From Pseudarthrobacter sp. NBSH8 (GTDB lineage: Bacteria; Actinomycetota; Actinomycetes; Actinomycetales; Micrococcaceae): a stretch of 64,000 nucleotides of DNA. The DNA is taken from the NCBI RefSeq assembly GCF_014217545.1, contig NZ_CP043178.1:806001-870000 (forward strand), given 5' to 3'. Position numbers and translations under genes: made by a program. Shown in pieces: positions 1 to 7,294 of the stretch (its first letter is position 1; every line of letters starts with the position of its first letter). The notes under the pieces were generated by a model, which was not told the origin of the DNA, ran no database searches, and saw nothing but the letters and a program-made list of their open reading frames with translations.

Positions 1-10
1 GGGACGCACC

Positions 11-913
11 ATGTCTATCTATCTGAACAAGGACTCCAAGGTCATCGTCCAGGGCATCACCGGCGGCGAAGGCACCAAGCACACCGCCCTGATGCTGAAG
101 GCCGGCACCAACATTGTTGGCGGCGTCAACGCCCGTAAGGCCGGCACCACGGTCCTGCACGGCGACACCGAAATCAACGTTTTTGGCACCGTCAAGGAAG
201 CCATTGCCGAAACCGGCGCCGACGTCTCCATCGTCTTCGTCCCGCCGGCTTTCACCAAGAACGCCGTGGTTGAAGCCATCGAAGCAGGCATCGGCCTGGT
301 CGTTGTCATCACCGAAGGCGTGCCCGTCCAGGACTCCGCCGAGTTCTGGGCACTGGCCCAGTCCACGGTTGACGCCGACGGCAAGCAGGTCACCCGCATC
401 ATCGGACCGAACTGCCCCGGCATCATCACACCCGGCGAAGCGCTGGTTGGGATCACGCCGAACAACATCACGGGCAAGGGCCCCATCGGCCTGGTTTCCA
501 AGTCCGGAACCTTGACCTACCAGATGATGTACGAGCTGCGCGACCTGGGCTTCTCCACCGCCATCGGCATCGGCGGCGACCCCGTCATCGGTACCACGCA
601 CATCGACGCCCTGGCCGCGTTCGAGGCTGACCCGGAGACCAAGGCGATCGTCATGATCGGCGAAATCGGTGGCGACGCCGAAGAGCGTGCTGCCGACTAC
701 ATCAAGGCACACGTTACCAAGCCCGTTGTTGGCTACGTTGCCGGCTTCACTGCTCCCGAAGGCAAGACGATGGGCCACGCCGGCGCCATTGTCTCCGGTT
801 CCGCCGGAACCGCCCAGGCCAAGAAGGAAGCCCTCGAGGCTGCAGGCGTGAAGGTCGGCAAGACGCCGTCCGAGACCGCCAAGCTGCTGCGCGAAGTCTA
901 CGCAGCGCTCTAG
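11..913 (+). CDS. sucD: Succinate-CoA ligase (ADP-forming) alpha subunit
   Basis: 300 aa, the usual length for SucD. With SucC it interconverts succinyl-CoA and succinate plus ATP in the TCA cycle. An N-terminal CoA-binding Rossmann domain (about residues 5-100, with the [11 protein letters not shown] loop) is followed by the ligase domain. The active-site histidine that becomes phosphorylated is His256 in [10 protein letters not shown]. The glycine loop SKSGTLTYQ is also present. The partner sucC would lie just upstream, outside the window. A very large palindrome begins 13 nt after the stop and probably ends the transcript. The start is the first ATG of the frame; the ribosome site is mostly off the edge. 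Confidence 0.97.
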   Translation: MSIYLNKDSKVIVQGITGGEGTKHTALMLKAGTNIVGGVNARKAGTTVLHGDTEINVFGTVKEAIAETGADVSIVFVPPAFTKNAVVEAIEAGIGLVVVITEGVPVQDSAEFWALAQSTVDADGKQVTRIIGPNCPGIITPGEALVGITPNNITGKGPIGLVSKSGTLTYQMMYELRDLGFSTAIGIGGDPVIGTTHIDALAAFEADPETKAIVMIGEIGGDAEERAADYIKAHVTKPVVGYVAGFTAPEGKTMGHAGAIVSGSAGTAQAKKEALEAAGVKVGKTPSETAKLLREVYAAL

Positions 914-925
914 CACCAAGAAGTA

Positions 926-988
926 CAACGCGGGGTCACTTACGGCCCGTTCCACTCGGTGGAATGGGCCGTAAGTGACCCCGCGTTG
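926..988. repeat. 63-nt near-perfect palindrome downstream of sucD
   Basis: Arms 926-948 and 966-988 are perfectly complementary (CAACGCGGGGTCACTTACGG... and its reverse complement). Pairing continues inward through 949-955/959-965 with one G-U pair, giving about 30 bp of stem and a three-base loop. There is no T-tract on either side, so it is not a classical rho-independent terminator, although it could stop or protect sucD mRNA. Together with the next palindrome it fills most of the sucD-MarR intergenic space. Confidence 0.85.
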
Positions 989-1006
989 CTTGTTTAAGTA
1001 CCCCCT

Positions 1007-1071
1007 GGAGTTTTTGTCCAGGTAATGCCCTGTGCGAGGTGATTTCGGGGCATTACCTGGACAAAAACTCC
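1007..1071. repeat. Intergenic palindrome, AGTTTTTGTCCAG family, copy 1
   Basis: A 24-bp perfect stem (1007-1030 with 1048-1071) encloses a 17-nt loop. The outer arm contains AGTTTTTGTCCAGG followed by TAATGC. A second copy with the same arm sequence lies at 10821-10881, differing by one base in each arm so that pairing is kept. It sits between the convergent ends of sucD and the MarR gene. Confidence 0.85.
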
Positions 1072-1086
1072 GAGGGTGCTCGGTGA

Positions 1087-1536
1087 CTAGGCGTTCGCGT
1101 GGAGCCGCGGGAGTGCGTCCACCAGCGCGGCCAGCTCGGGGATCTTCTGGGCCTCCGCCAGGGCCCGTTCCAGCGTGGCGTCATGGACCGGCCGGGTTTC
1201 CTCCAGCAGTGCGATGCCGCTGGGCGTGAGCTCGGTGTAGATGCCGCGGCGATCGTCCGCGCAGAGGATCCGGGTCAGCAGGGCACGGTCCTCAAGCCTG
1301 TTGACCAGCCGGGTGGTGGCGCTGGCGCTGAGCGCGGTGGCGCGGGCGAGCTGCTGCATGCGCATGTGCCAGCCGTCCTGGCGGCTGAGCGCATCCAGTA
1401 CGGTGTACTCCACCACTGACAGCTTTGATTCGGCCTGCAGGGAGCGTTCCAGCTCACCCTCGATCATGCCGTGCAGCGCCGCCAGGGTGCGCCAACCCTG
1501 TGCGCGGACCTCCACGGCGTCGTCCTTGATGCCCAT
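1087..1536 (-). CDS. MarR family transcriptional regulator
   Basis: 149 aa, typical MarR length. A winged helix-turn-helix spans about residues 35-105: YTVLDALSRQDGWHMRMQQL, then the recognition helix region ALSASATTRLVNRLEDRALL, then the wing CADDRRGIYTELTPSG. MarR proteins act as dimers and usually respond to small phenolic or other ligands. The gene is the last of a minus-strand run (ArsR, SRPBCC, 200 bp gap, MarR) and no divergent partner is adjacent, so its target is not evident from context. An imperfect inverted repeat upstream (1602-1633) may be its own operator. Confidence 0.9.
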   Translation of the reverse strand: MGIKDDAVEVRAQGWRTLAALHGMIEGELERSLQAESKLSVVEYTVLDALSRQDGWHMRMQQLARATALSASATTRLVNRLEDRALLTRILCADDRRGIYTELTPSGIALLEETRPVHDATLERALAEAQKIPELAALVDALPRLHANA

Positions 1537-1601
1537 CTGTCTTTCCTCTCGCGGGTGCTCCGGCCGCCTGGCGGCATGAGGCGGAGCACAATCGATAATA
1601 A

Positions 1602-1633
1602 TTGTTTGCGCGGTGCATCTGCTTGTGCAACAA
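1602..1633. promoter_or_regulatory. Candidate MarR operator (imperfect inverted repeat)
   Basis: The AT-rich patch upstream of the MarR gene contains TTGTTTGC (1602-1609) facing GCAACAA (1627-1633). It stands out from the GC-rich surroundings. Assignment to MarR rests on position and symmetry only. Confidence 0.3.
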
Positions 1634-1735
1634 TAAATAACGCGCCTGCAACTACTAGTTTACGCGTCCTATCTCATTCCGTACAGTTTTCCCCTGGACC
1701 CGGACGGCTGCAGGTGGCCCGCACGTCGTCCGCGC

Positions 1736-2230
1736 TTAGGTGCTGTGCTGCACGTTGGCGCCGCTGAGCAGTTCGTCGAGCCGCTCGTAGCCCTCGGTCA
1801 TGCCGCCTTCCATACCTGACTGGGCCATGCCGTCGCCGGCCTCTTGAGTGGGGTAGACCGAGTGGCCGCGGACGCGGGACCGGCCCTCTCCGAGATTCTC
1901 GAAGGTGAGGAACTCGATGCTGACCACGTCGGGGTAGCCGCCGAACTCGAAGGTTTGAATGGCAAATTCGTTCTCGCGGACAGTGCGATAGATGCCGCTG
2001 AATTCGTACGCGACGCAGTCGGGCCCGGTGTGCAGATAGCTGTAGCTGCCGCCAGCCCGGAAATCGAAGTGGTTGATTTCCATCTTCATGCCGCGCGGGC
2101 CGAGCCACTGGACGATGAGGTCCGGGTCCTTGTGGGCGAGGAACACGTCCGCCACCGGGTAGTCGAATTCGCGGTCGAAGTCGATGAAGGGGAGTCCTTC
2201 AGGAATGGTGAGATTCAGTGGATTGCTCAT
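1736..2230 (-). CDS. SRPBCC (AHSA1-like) domain protein
   Basis: 164 aa. The START/SRPBCC fold of the AHSA1 group shows as an N-terminal strand FDREFDYPVADVFLAHKDP, then QWLGPRGMKMEINHFDFRAG and the C-terminal helix EGGMTEGYERLDELL. The substrate is unknown. The gene overlaps the ArsR gene by 4 nt (ATGA), so it is translationally coupled to it. ArsR-plus-AHSA1 pairs are a common bacterial arrangement. An in-frame extension upstream of this ATG exists but lies over the ArsR gene and is not needed. Confidence 0.88.
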   Translation of the reverse strand: MSNPLNLTIPEGLPFIDFDREFDYPVADVFLAHKDPDLIVQWLGPRGMKMEINHFDFRAGGSYSYLHTGPDCVAYEFSGIYRTVRENEFAIQTFEFGGYPDVVSIEFLTFENLGEGRSRVRGHSVYPTQEAGDGMAQSGMEGGMTEGYERLDELLSGANVQHST

Positions 2231-2586
2231 GATGGATCCTTGGGGTGGGTGCCGCCGTTGGCGGCAGTGGATCTGAGCACGGCGTCCAGGCTGCGGAGCT
2301 GCTCTTCGCGGACCAGCCGGTACTGGTCGATCCACGCTGTGAGTGCCTCCAGCCGTGCGGGATTCAGGTGGACGGGCCGGCGCTGGGCTTCCCTGCTGCG
2401 GGTGACGAGCCCTGCCTGCTCGAGGACCTGGATGTGCTTCGAGACCGCCTGCTTGGTGATCGCGAAGGGTTCCGCTAATTCGTTGACTGTTGCCTGCCCG
2501 CGGCTGAGCCGGGCGATGATCCGCCGCCGCACGGGGTCGGCCAGGGCCATAAAGGCTGCGTCCAGGGTGCCGTCGTCGGGGTTCAT
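2227..2586 (-). CDS. ArsR family winged-helix regulator
   Basis: 119 aa. A winged helix-turn-helix covers about residues 8-95: ALADPVRRRIIARLSRGQAT, the recognition helix AITKQAVSKHIQVLEQAGLV, and the wing SREAQRRPVHLNP. No metal-binding CxC is seen, so it is of the non-metal ArsR type usually paired with an AHSA1 protein. It is first in a two-gene operon and probably autoregulated through the repeats just upstream. Confidence 0.92.
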   Translation of the reverse strand: MNPDDGTLDAAFMALADPVRRRIIARLSRGQATVNELAEPFAITKQAVSKHIQVLEQAGLVTRSREAQRRPVHLNPARLEALTAWIDQYRLVREEQLRSLDAVLRSTAANGGTHPKDPS

Positions 2587-2612
2587 CGTGGTGCAAGCCT
2601 TTCCTGGTTGCT

Positions 2613-2652
2613 AATCAACTAATTCATTGATCAACTACTTGATTGGTTAACC
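2613..2652. promoter_or_regulatory. Repeats upstream of the ArsR gene (candidate operator)
   Basis: The motif TCAACTA occurs twice in direct orientation (2615-2621 and 2631-2637), and AATCAA/TTGATT arms flank the patch. The stretch is AT-rich and lies 30-65 nt upstream of the ArsR start, as expected for an autoregulatory operator. No experiment or consensus supports it beyond this. Confidence 0.35.
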
Positions 2653-2698
2653 ATAACCGCCGACCTCGCCCGCATGAAAGGGGTTCCTGGAAATTTCC

Positions 2699-2737
2699 TT
2701 GCCATCGATCCTGATAGTTTGTTAGTATGTCAGGACA
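2699..2737 (+). promoter_or_regulatory. Tautomerase promoter with IolR-type operator
   Basis: TTGCCA (2699-2704) and TAGTAT (2723-2728) are separated by 18 nt and form a plausible promoter. The sequence TGTCAGGACA (2728-2737) directly follows the -10. Its reverse complement TGTCCTGACA fits, as I recall it, the C. glutamicum IolR consensus KGWCHTRACA at all ten positions. The site is nested in a wider inverted repeat, GATAGTTTGT...ACAAACTATC (2713-2744). Confidence 0.55.
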
Positions 2738-2756
2738 AACTATCAAGGAGATGAAA

Positions 2757-3161
2757 ATGCCGCTGGTTCGAATCGATGTTAATCAAGGGCGCAGCTCCGA
2801 ACAGTTGCAGCGCCTAAGCCGCGGAATCCACGATGCCATCCTCGCCGAGTATGCCATTCCGGAGCGCGACTACTTCCACGTCCTCACGGAGCATCCGCAG
2901 GGCCAGATAGTCGCCCAGGATGCGGGGCTCGGCTTCGAGCGCACCGCCGATGTGGTGATGATCCAGATCTTTACCCAAGGCGGCCGGAGCCAGGCGGCCA
3001 AGCAATCCCTTTTTGCTGCGATTGCTGCCCGACTGGCGGAACTTGATATTGCCGGTGAGGACGTGTTTATCGGCTATGTGGAGAATGCCGCCGGCGACTG
3101 GTCGTTCGGCTTCGGGCGGGCGCAGTACGTCACGGGCGAACTGGCGGTCCCCCGAAAGTAA
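2757..3161 (+). CDS. Tautomerase family protein (PF14552-like)
   Basis: 134 aa, the length of fused-type tautomerase superfamily members (cis-CaaD/MSAD-like) rather than 60-aa 4-OT. The ATG at 2757 was chosen over 2727 and 2751 because it exposes Pro as residue 1 after Met removal, the catalytic base of the superfamily (MPLVRIDVN), and because AAGGAG lies 6 nt before it. Conserved patches are ERDYFHVLTEHP and DVFIGYVENAAGDWSFGFG. The promoter carries an IolR-type operator and iolC follows, so I infer co-regulation with inositol catabolism. The substrate is unknown; keto-enol isomerisation of an inositol intermediate is only a suggestion. Confidence 0.85.
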   Translation: MPLVRIDVNQGRSSEQLQRLSRGIHDAILAEYAIPERDYFHVLTEHPQGQIVAQDAGLGFERTADVVMIQIFTQGGRSQAAKQSLFAAIAARLAELDIAGEDVFIGYVENAAGDWSFGFGRAQYVTGELAVPRK

Positions 3162-3203
3162 TACCGAGGTCGCCAATTCGGCCCCTAATGCAGGTTGTAA
3201 ACA

Positions 3204-3229
3204 TGTCAGTACAAACCTTTGACAGGACA
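3204..3229 (+). promoter_or_regulatory. Two IolR-type operators upstream of iolC
   Basis: TGTCAGTACA (3204-3213) and TGACAGGACA (3220-3229) each differ by one position from the TGTCAGGACA core seen elsewhere in the locus. The second overlaps a perfect -35-like TTGACA (3219-3224). A clear matching -10 is not obvious; AATAAT (3229-3234) and the 3242-3247 region are candidates. The position 120-145 nt before the iolC start fits repressor control of the main catabolic operon. Confidence 0.6.
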
Positions 3230-3347
3230 ATAATTCTAGGGCAAGGTAGTGGTTGTGGCCCCGCTCACGGGGGCCCGGCCAGGAACCGGAGTTCTAGCTC
3301 TTGCTGTACAGGGTATGGAGCTCAAACCAGAAAGGTCCGCGATTACC

Positions 3348-4382
3348 GTGACCCACGAACTGCTCACGATCGGGCGCATCAGTGTCGATATCTACCCGAA
3401 CGACATCGGGGTGGATCTGGAGGACGTCACGTCCTTCGGAAAGTACCTCGGAGGTTCCCCGTCCAACGTGGCCGTGGCCGCGGCGCGGCATGGCCGCAAG
3501 GCAGGCGTGATCACGCGCACCGGTGACGACGCCTTCGGAAAATACCTCCACCGTGAACTGCGCAAGTTCAACGTGGACGATACGTTCGTTACACCGGTGA
3601 AGGAATGGCCCACCGCGGTGACGTTCTGCGCCATTATGCCGCCGGATGATTTTCCGCTCTACTTCTACGGGCGTTTCCCCACCGCGCCTGACCTTCAGAT
3701 CAAGGTCGAAGAGCTGGACCTGGACGCCATCCGTGAGGCCGGGATCTTCTGGTCGACCGTGACTGGCCTCTGCCAGGAGCCCAGCCGCGAGGCCCACCTG
3801 GCCGCCCATGCAGCGCGTCCGCGGACCGGTCTCAAGGAAGGCCAGTACACCATCCTGGACCTGGACTACCGGCCCATGTTCTGGGCTTCCGAAGCGGATG
3901 CCCGGGCCGAGGTTGCAAAGATCCTGCCGCACGTCACGGTTGCCATCGGCAACGACAAGGAATGTGCCGTCGCAGTGGGCGAAGGTACCCCTGACGAGCA
4001 GGCCGACCGATTGCTGGCCGCTGGCGTCGAGATCGCCGTCGTCAAGCTTGGCCCCGAAGGCGTGATGGCTAAAACCCGCACCGAACGCGTTGTCTCGGCG
4101 CCGGTCCCGGTGGAAACCTTTAACGGCCTCGGTGCCGGCGACTCGTTTGGCGGAGCCTTCTGCCACGGACTGCTGTCCGGCTGGCCGCTGGCCCAGGTCC
4201 TGGATTACGCAAATGCCGCCGGCGCCATTGTGGCCTCCCGCCTTTCCTGCGCCGACGCCATGCCGACGCCGGAGGAAGTCACCTCGCTGCTGGCTGAACG
4301 CGGCCGCCTGGCACCGGCCCTGGCCGGTGCCGCCGCTTCACAACCGTCCCACACCACAGTTTCCGAAGGAGCAGCGTCTTGA
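3348..4382 (+). CDS. iolC: 5-dehydro-2-deoxygluconokinase
   Basis: 344 aa from the GTG at 3348. PfkB/ribokinase-family sugar kinase that phosphorylates 5-dehydro-2-deoxy-D-gluconate (DKG) to DKGP. The N-terminal substrate motif is FGKYLGGSPSNVAVAAARHG, and the C-terminal ATP/anion-hole signature is FNGLGAGDSFGGAF with Asp as catalytic base. The GTG gives the N-terminus VTHELLTIGRISVDIYP that I expect for the family; an ATG at 3315 would add 11 residues. It is the first gene of the forward iol operon and overlaps the next gene by 4 nt. IolR-type operators lie upstream. Confidence 0.93.
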   Translation: MTHELLTIGRISVDIYPNDIGVDLEDVTSFGKYLGGSPSNVAVAAARHGRKAGVITRTGDDAFGKYLHRELRKFNVDDTFVTPVKEWPTAVTFCAIMPPDDFPLYFYGRFPTAPDLQIKVEELDLDAIREAGIFWSTVTGLCQEPSREAHLAAHAARPRTGLKEGQYTILDLDYRPMFWASEADARAEVAKILPHVTVAIGNDKECAVAVGEGTPDEQADRLLAAGVEIAVVKLGPEGVMAKTRTERVVSAPVPVETFNGLGAGDSFGGAFCHGLLSGWPLAQVLDYANAAGAIVASRLSCADAMPTPEEVTSLLAERGRLAPALAGAAASQPSHTTVSEGAAS

Positions 4383-5302
4383 GCGCCAACGATGATCCCC
4401 GCCGTTACCAGCACCTTAGTGCCCTCCGGCTGGAAGATCCCGACGCAGTTGCCCGTGCGGCAGCCACCCGGCGCCGCCATCCGGGGCTGAAGTATGGTGT
4501 GCAGAACTTCATCGTTGCCGCCGACCACCCGGCCCGCGGCGCCCTCTCCGTGGGAAACGCTCCGGTGGCCATGGCGGACCGCCTCGATTTGTTGGACCGC
4601 CTGCAGATTGCCCTGGCAAATCCCGCCGTCGATGGTGTCCTGGCGTCCCCGGACATCATGGATGACCTGCTCCTGCTGGGGGCACTGGAAGGCAAGCTCG
4701 TCTTCGGCTCGATGAACCGCGGGGGCCTGGCCGGCCTGGTGAACGAAATCGACGACCGCTTCACCGGCCACACGGCCGCGGCACTGGAAGCCCTGGGCGC
4801 CGACGGCGGCAAGATGCTGACCCGCATCTGCCTCGGCGACCCGGACACCGTCTCCGCCCTGGAAGCCACGGCACGCGCCGTCGACTCCCTCGCGGCACGC
4901 AAGCTGATCGCCATGGTGGAACCCTTCCTCTCGGTCTGGAAGAACGGCAAGGTCCGTAACGACCTCAGCCCGGACGCCGTCATCAAGTCCATCGCGATCG
5001 CCCAGGGCCTGGGCTCCACGAGCGCCTACACCTGGATGAAGCTCCCCGTGGTGGCCGAGATGGAACGCGTCATGGCCGCAACCACGTTGCCCACCGTGCT
5101 CCTCGGCGGGGACCCGGAAGGCACCCAGGATGAGGTCTTCGCCAGCTGGCAGGCCGCCCTGGCCCTGCCCGGCGTCCAGGGCCTCACCGTGGGCCGGACG
5201 CTGCTGTACCCGCACGATGGCGATGTGGCCGGGGCCGTCGCCACCGCCGCCTCACTGCTCAAGTCGCCCGTGCTGCAGTCATCAGCGAAAGTATCGGAGT
5301 AA
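4379..5302 (+). CDS. Cgl0159-family TIM-barrel, probable DKGP aldolase
   Basis: 307 aa from a TTG at 4379 that overlaps the iolC stop (TTGA); AAGGAG sits 7 nt upstream. The (beta/alpha)8 class I aldolase-like fold shows in GVQNFIVAADHPARGA near the N-terminus, the strand ending KLIAMVEPFLS, and the glycine-rich phosphate loops TVLLGGDPEG and GVQGLTVGRTLL. It matches the gene next to iolC in the Corynebacterium glutamicum iol cluster (Cgl0159). The cluster otherwise has no IolJ-type class II aldolase, so I infer that it cleaves 2-deoxy-5-keto-gluconate 6-phosphate to DHAP and malonate semialdehyde. That function is an inference. Confidence 0.85.
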   Translation: MSANDDPRRYQHLSALRLEDPDAVARAAATRRRHPGLKYGVQNFIVAADHPARGALSVGNAPVAMADRLDLLDRLQIALANPAVDGVLASPDIMDDLLLLGALEGKLVFGSMNRGGLAGLVNEIDDRFTGHTAAALEALGADGGKMLTRICLGDPDTVSALEATARAVDSLAARKLIAMVEPFLSVWKNGKVRNDLSPDAVIKSIAIAQGLGSTSAYTWMKLPVVAEMERVMAATTLPTVLLGGDPEGTQDEVFASWQAALALPGVQGLTVGRTLLYPHDGDVAGAVATAASLLKSPVLQSSAKVSE

Positions 5303-5309
5303 CGTCCCA

Positions 5310-7259
5310 ATGAGTACAGCAACACGCAGAATGACGGTCGCCCAGGCCGTCGTCGAGTACCTGTCCAAGCAGTACACGGTGGACCGCATCGGCACCGAGG
5401 ACTACCGGGAGCGGCTGATTCCGGGGACGTTCGGCATCTTCGGCCATGGCAACGTTGCCGGCGTCGGCCAGGCTTTGAAGCAGTACCAGCAGCTCGATCC
5501 GGCGATCATGCCGTACTACCAGGGCCGCAACGAGCAGGCCCAGGTGCACCAGGCCGTTGGCTACGCCCGGCACACCCGCCGCCGCCAGACGTTTGCCATC
5601 AGCACCTCGATCGGTCCGGGATCTTCGAACCTGCTCACCGGTGCGGCGCTGGCCACCACCAACCGCCTGCCGGTGCTGCTGCTGCCCAGCGACACCTTTG
5701 CCACGCGCGCCGCGGACCCGGTCCTGCAGCAGCTCGAGCAGCCGTACGCCTACGACATCACGGTCAACGACGCGTTCCGGCCGCTGTCGAAGTTCTTTGA
5801 CCGGGTCTCCCGCCCGGAGCAGCTGTTCTCGGCGTTCCACCACGGGCTGCGGGTCCTGACGGATCCGGCGGAAACCGGTGCCGTCACCATCTCGCTGCCG
5901 CAGGATGTCCAGGCCGAAGCCTTTGACGTGCCTGAGGAGTTCCTGGCCGAACGCGAGTGGCGCATCCGCCGCCCCGAAGCCGACGACGAGGACATCCGCC
6001 GCGCCGCCGAGGCCATCCGGGCCGCGAAGCGCCCGCTGATCATCGCCGGCGGCGGCGTCCTGTACGCCTACGCCAACGAGGAACTCGCTACATTTGCCGA
6101 GTTGACGGGCATCCCGGTGGGCAACACCCAGGCCGGCGTCGGTGTCCTGCCCTGGGACCACAAGTTCTCGCTCGGCGCCATCGGCTCCACGGGCACGACG
6201 GCGGCCAACGCCATCGCCGCCGAGGCGGACCTGATCATCGGCATCGGTACCCGCTACGAGGACTTCACCACTGCCTCGCGGACCGCGTTCCAGAACCCCG
6301 ACGTAAAGTTCATCAACATCAACGTCGCCGCCATCGACGCGTACAAGCACGGCACCTACCTGCCGATCGTCGCGGACGCCCGGAAGGCACTGGTCAAGCT
6401 GAACCAGGCCCTGGGCGGCTACCGCGTCGGCGCGGACCTCGCAGCGGCGATCGCCGCCGAGAAGAAGCGCTGGGACGCAACGGTGGACGAAGCATTCGAC
6501 ACCCGCTTCACCCCGCTGCCGGCCCAGAACGAGATCATCGGCGCCACGTCCCGGGCCATGGACGCGGCGGACGTCGTCATCTGCGCGGCGGGGTCACTGC
6601 CCGGTGACCTGCACAAGATGTGGCGCGTCCGGGACCCGTTCGGCTACCACGTGGAATACGCGTACTCCTGCATGGGCTACGAAATCCCGGGCGGACTCGG
6701 GGTTAAGCGCGCCGCGCTCGCAGAAGCCGCGCGCGGTGGCGAGCAGCGCGACGTTGTGGTCATGGTGGGGGACGGCTCCTACCTGATGATGCACACCGAA
6801 CTGGTCACCGCCGTCGCCGAACGCATCAAGCTGATCGTGGTCCTCATCCAGAACCACGGCTACGCCTCCATCGGATCCCTGTCCGAATCCCTCGGTTCGC
6901 AGCGTTTCGGCACCCAGTACCGGGCGCTGAACGAGGAGCAGCACAGCTTCGACGAAGGCGAAACCCTCCCCGTGGACCTGGCCCTGAACGCCGAAAGCCT
7001 CGGCGTGAAGGTGATCCGGATCGAACCGGGGGAGAAGGTCATCGCCGAACTCGAACAGGCCATCCGGGACGCCAAGGCTGCGCCTGAACGCGGCGGGCCC
7101 ATCCTGATCCATGTTGAATCCGACCCCCTGCTGGACGCTCCGAGCTCCGAATCATGGTGGGACGTTCCCGTCTCCCAGGTCTCGGACCTCGACTCCACGC
7201 AGCAGGCCTTCAAGACCTACACCGGCCACAAGAACCGCCAGCGCAAACTGCTCGGCTAG
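5310..7259 (+). CDS. iolD: 3D-(3,5/4)-trihydroxycyclohexane-1,2-dione hydrolase
   Basis: 649 aa, normal IolD length. ThDP-dependent enzyme that hydrolyses the cyclic diketone THcHDO to 5-deoxyglucuronate (ring opening). Three ThDP-family domains are visible: an N-terminal pyrimidine domain (about 20-200, with the FGIFGHGNVAGVGQAL motif), a central domain, and a C-terminal pyrophosphate domain containing MVGDGSYLMMHTEL for Mg-ThDP. The ATG at 5310 follows GGAG by 10 nt. It lies 7 nt after the aldolase gene, in the same operon. Confidence 0.96.
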   Translation: MSTATRRMTVAQAVVEYLSKQYTVDRIGTEDYRERLIPGTFGIFGHGNVAGVGQALKQYQQLDPAIMPYYQGRNEQAQVHQAVGYARHTRRRQTFAISTSIGPGSSNLLTGAALATTNRLPVLLLPSDTFATRAADPVLQQLEQPYAYDITVNDAFRPLSKFFDRVSRPEQLFSAFHHGLRVLTDPAETGAVTISLPQDVQAEAFDVPEEFLAEREWRIRRPEADDEDIRRAAEAIRAAKRPLIIAGGGVLYAYANEELATFAELTGIPVGNTQAGVGVLPWDHKFSLGAIGSTGTTAANAIAAEADLIIGIGTRYEDFTTASRTAFQNPDVKFININVAAIDAYKHGTYLPIVADARKALVKLNQALGGYRVGADLAAAIAAEKKRWDATVDEAFDTRFTPLPAQNEIIGATSRAMDAADVVICAAGSLPGDLHKMWRVRDPFGYHVEYAYSCMGYEIPGGLGVKRAALAEAARGGEQRDVVVMVGDGSYLMMHTELVTAVAERIKLIVVLIQNHGYASIGSLSESLGSQRFGTQYRALNEEQHSFDEGETLPVDLALNAESLGVKVIRIEPGEKVIAELEQAIRDAKAAPERGGPILIHVESDPLLDAPSSESWWDVPVSQVSDLDSTQQAFKTYTGHKNRQRKLLG

Positions 7260-7294
7260 AACTCCCCCCTACAGACCGAAGGAAGTCCAACACC

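Noticed and set aside
926..1071. CRISPR-like repeats after sucD
   Set aside because: Two different palindromes, no regular spacers, and no cas genes in the window.
3249..3347. Longer IolC starting at 3249 or 3315
   Set aside because: The extra residues do not resemble the family N-terminus, which begins at VTHELLTIG; 3315 remains possible but less likely.
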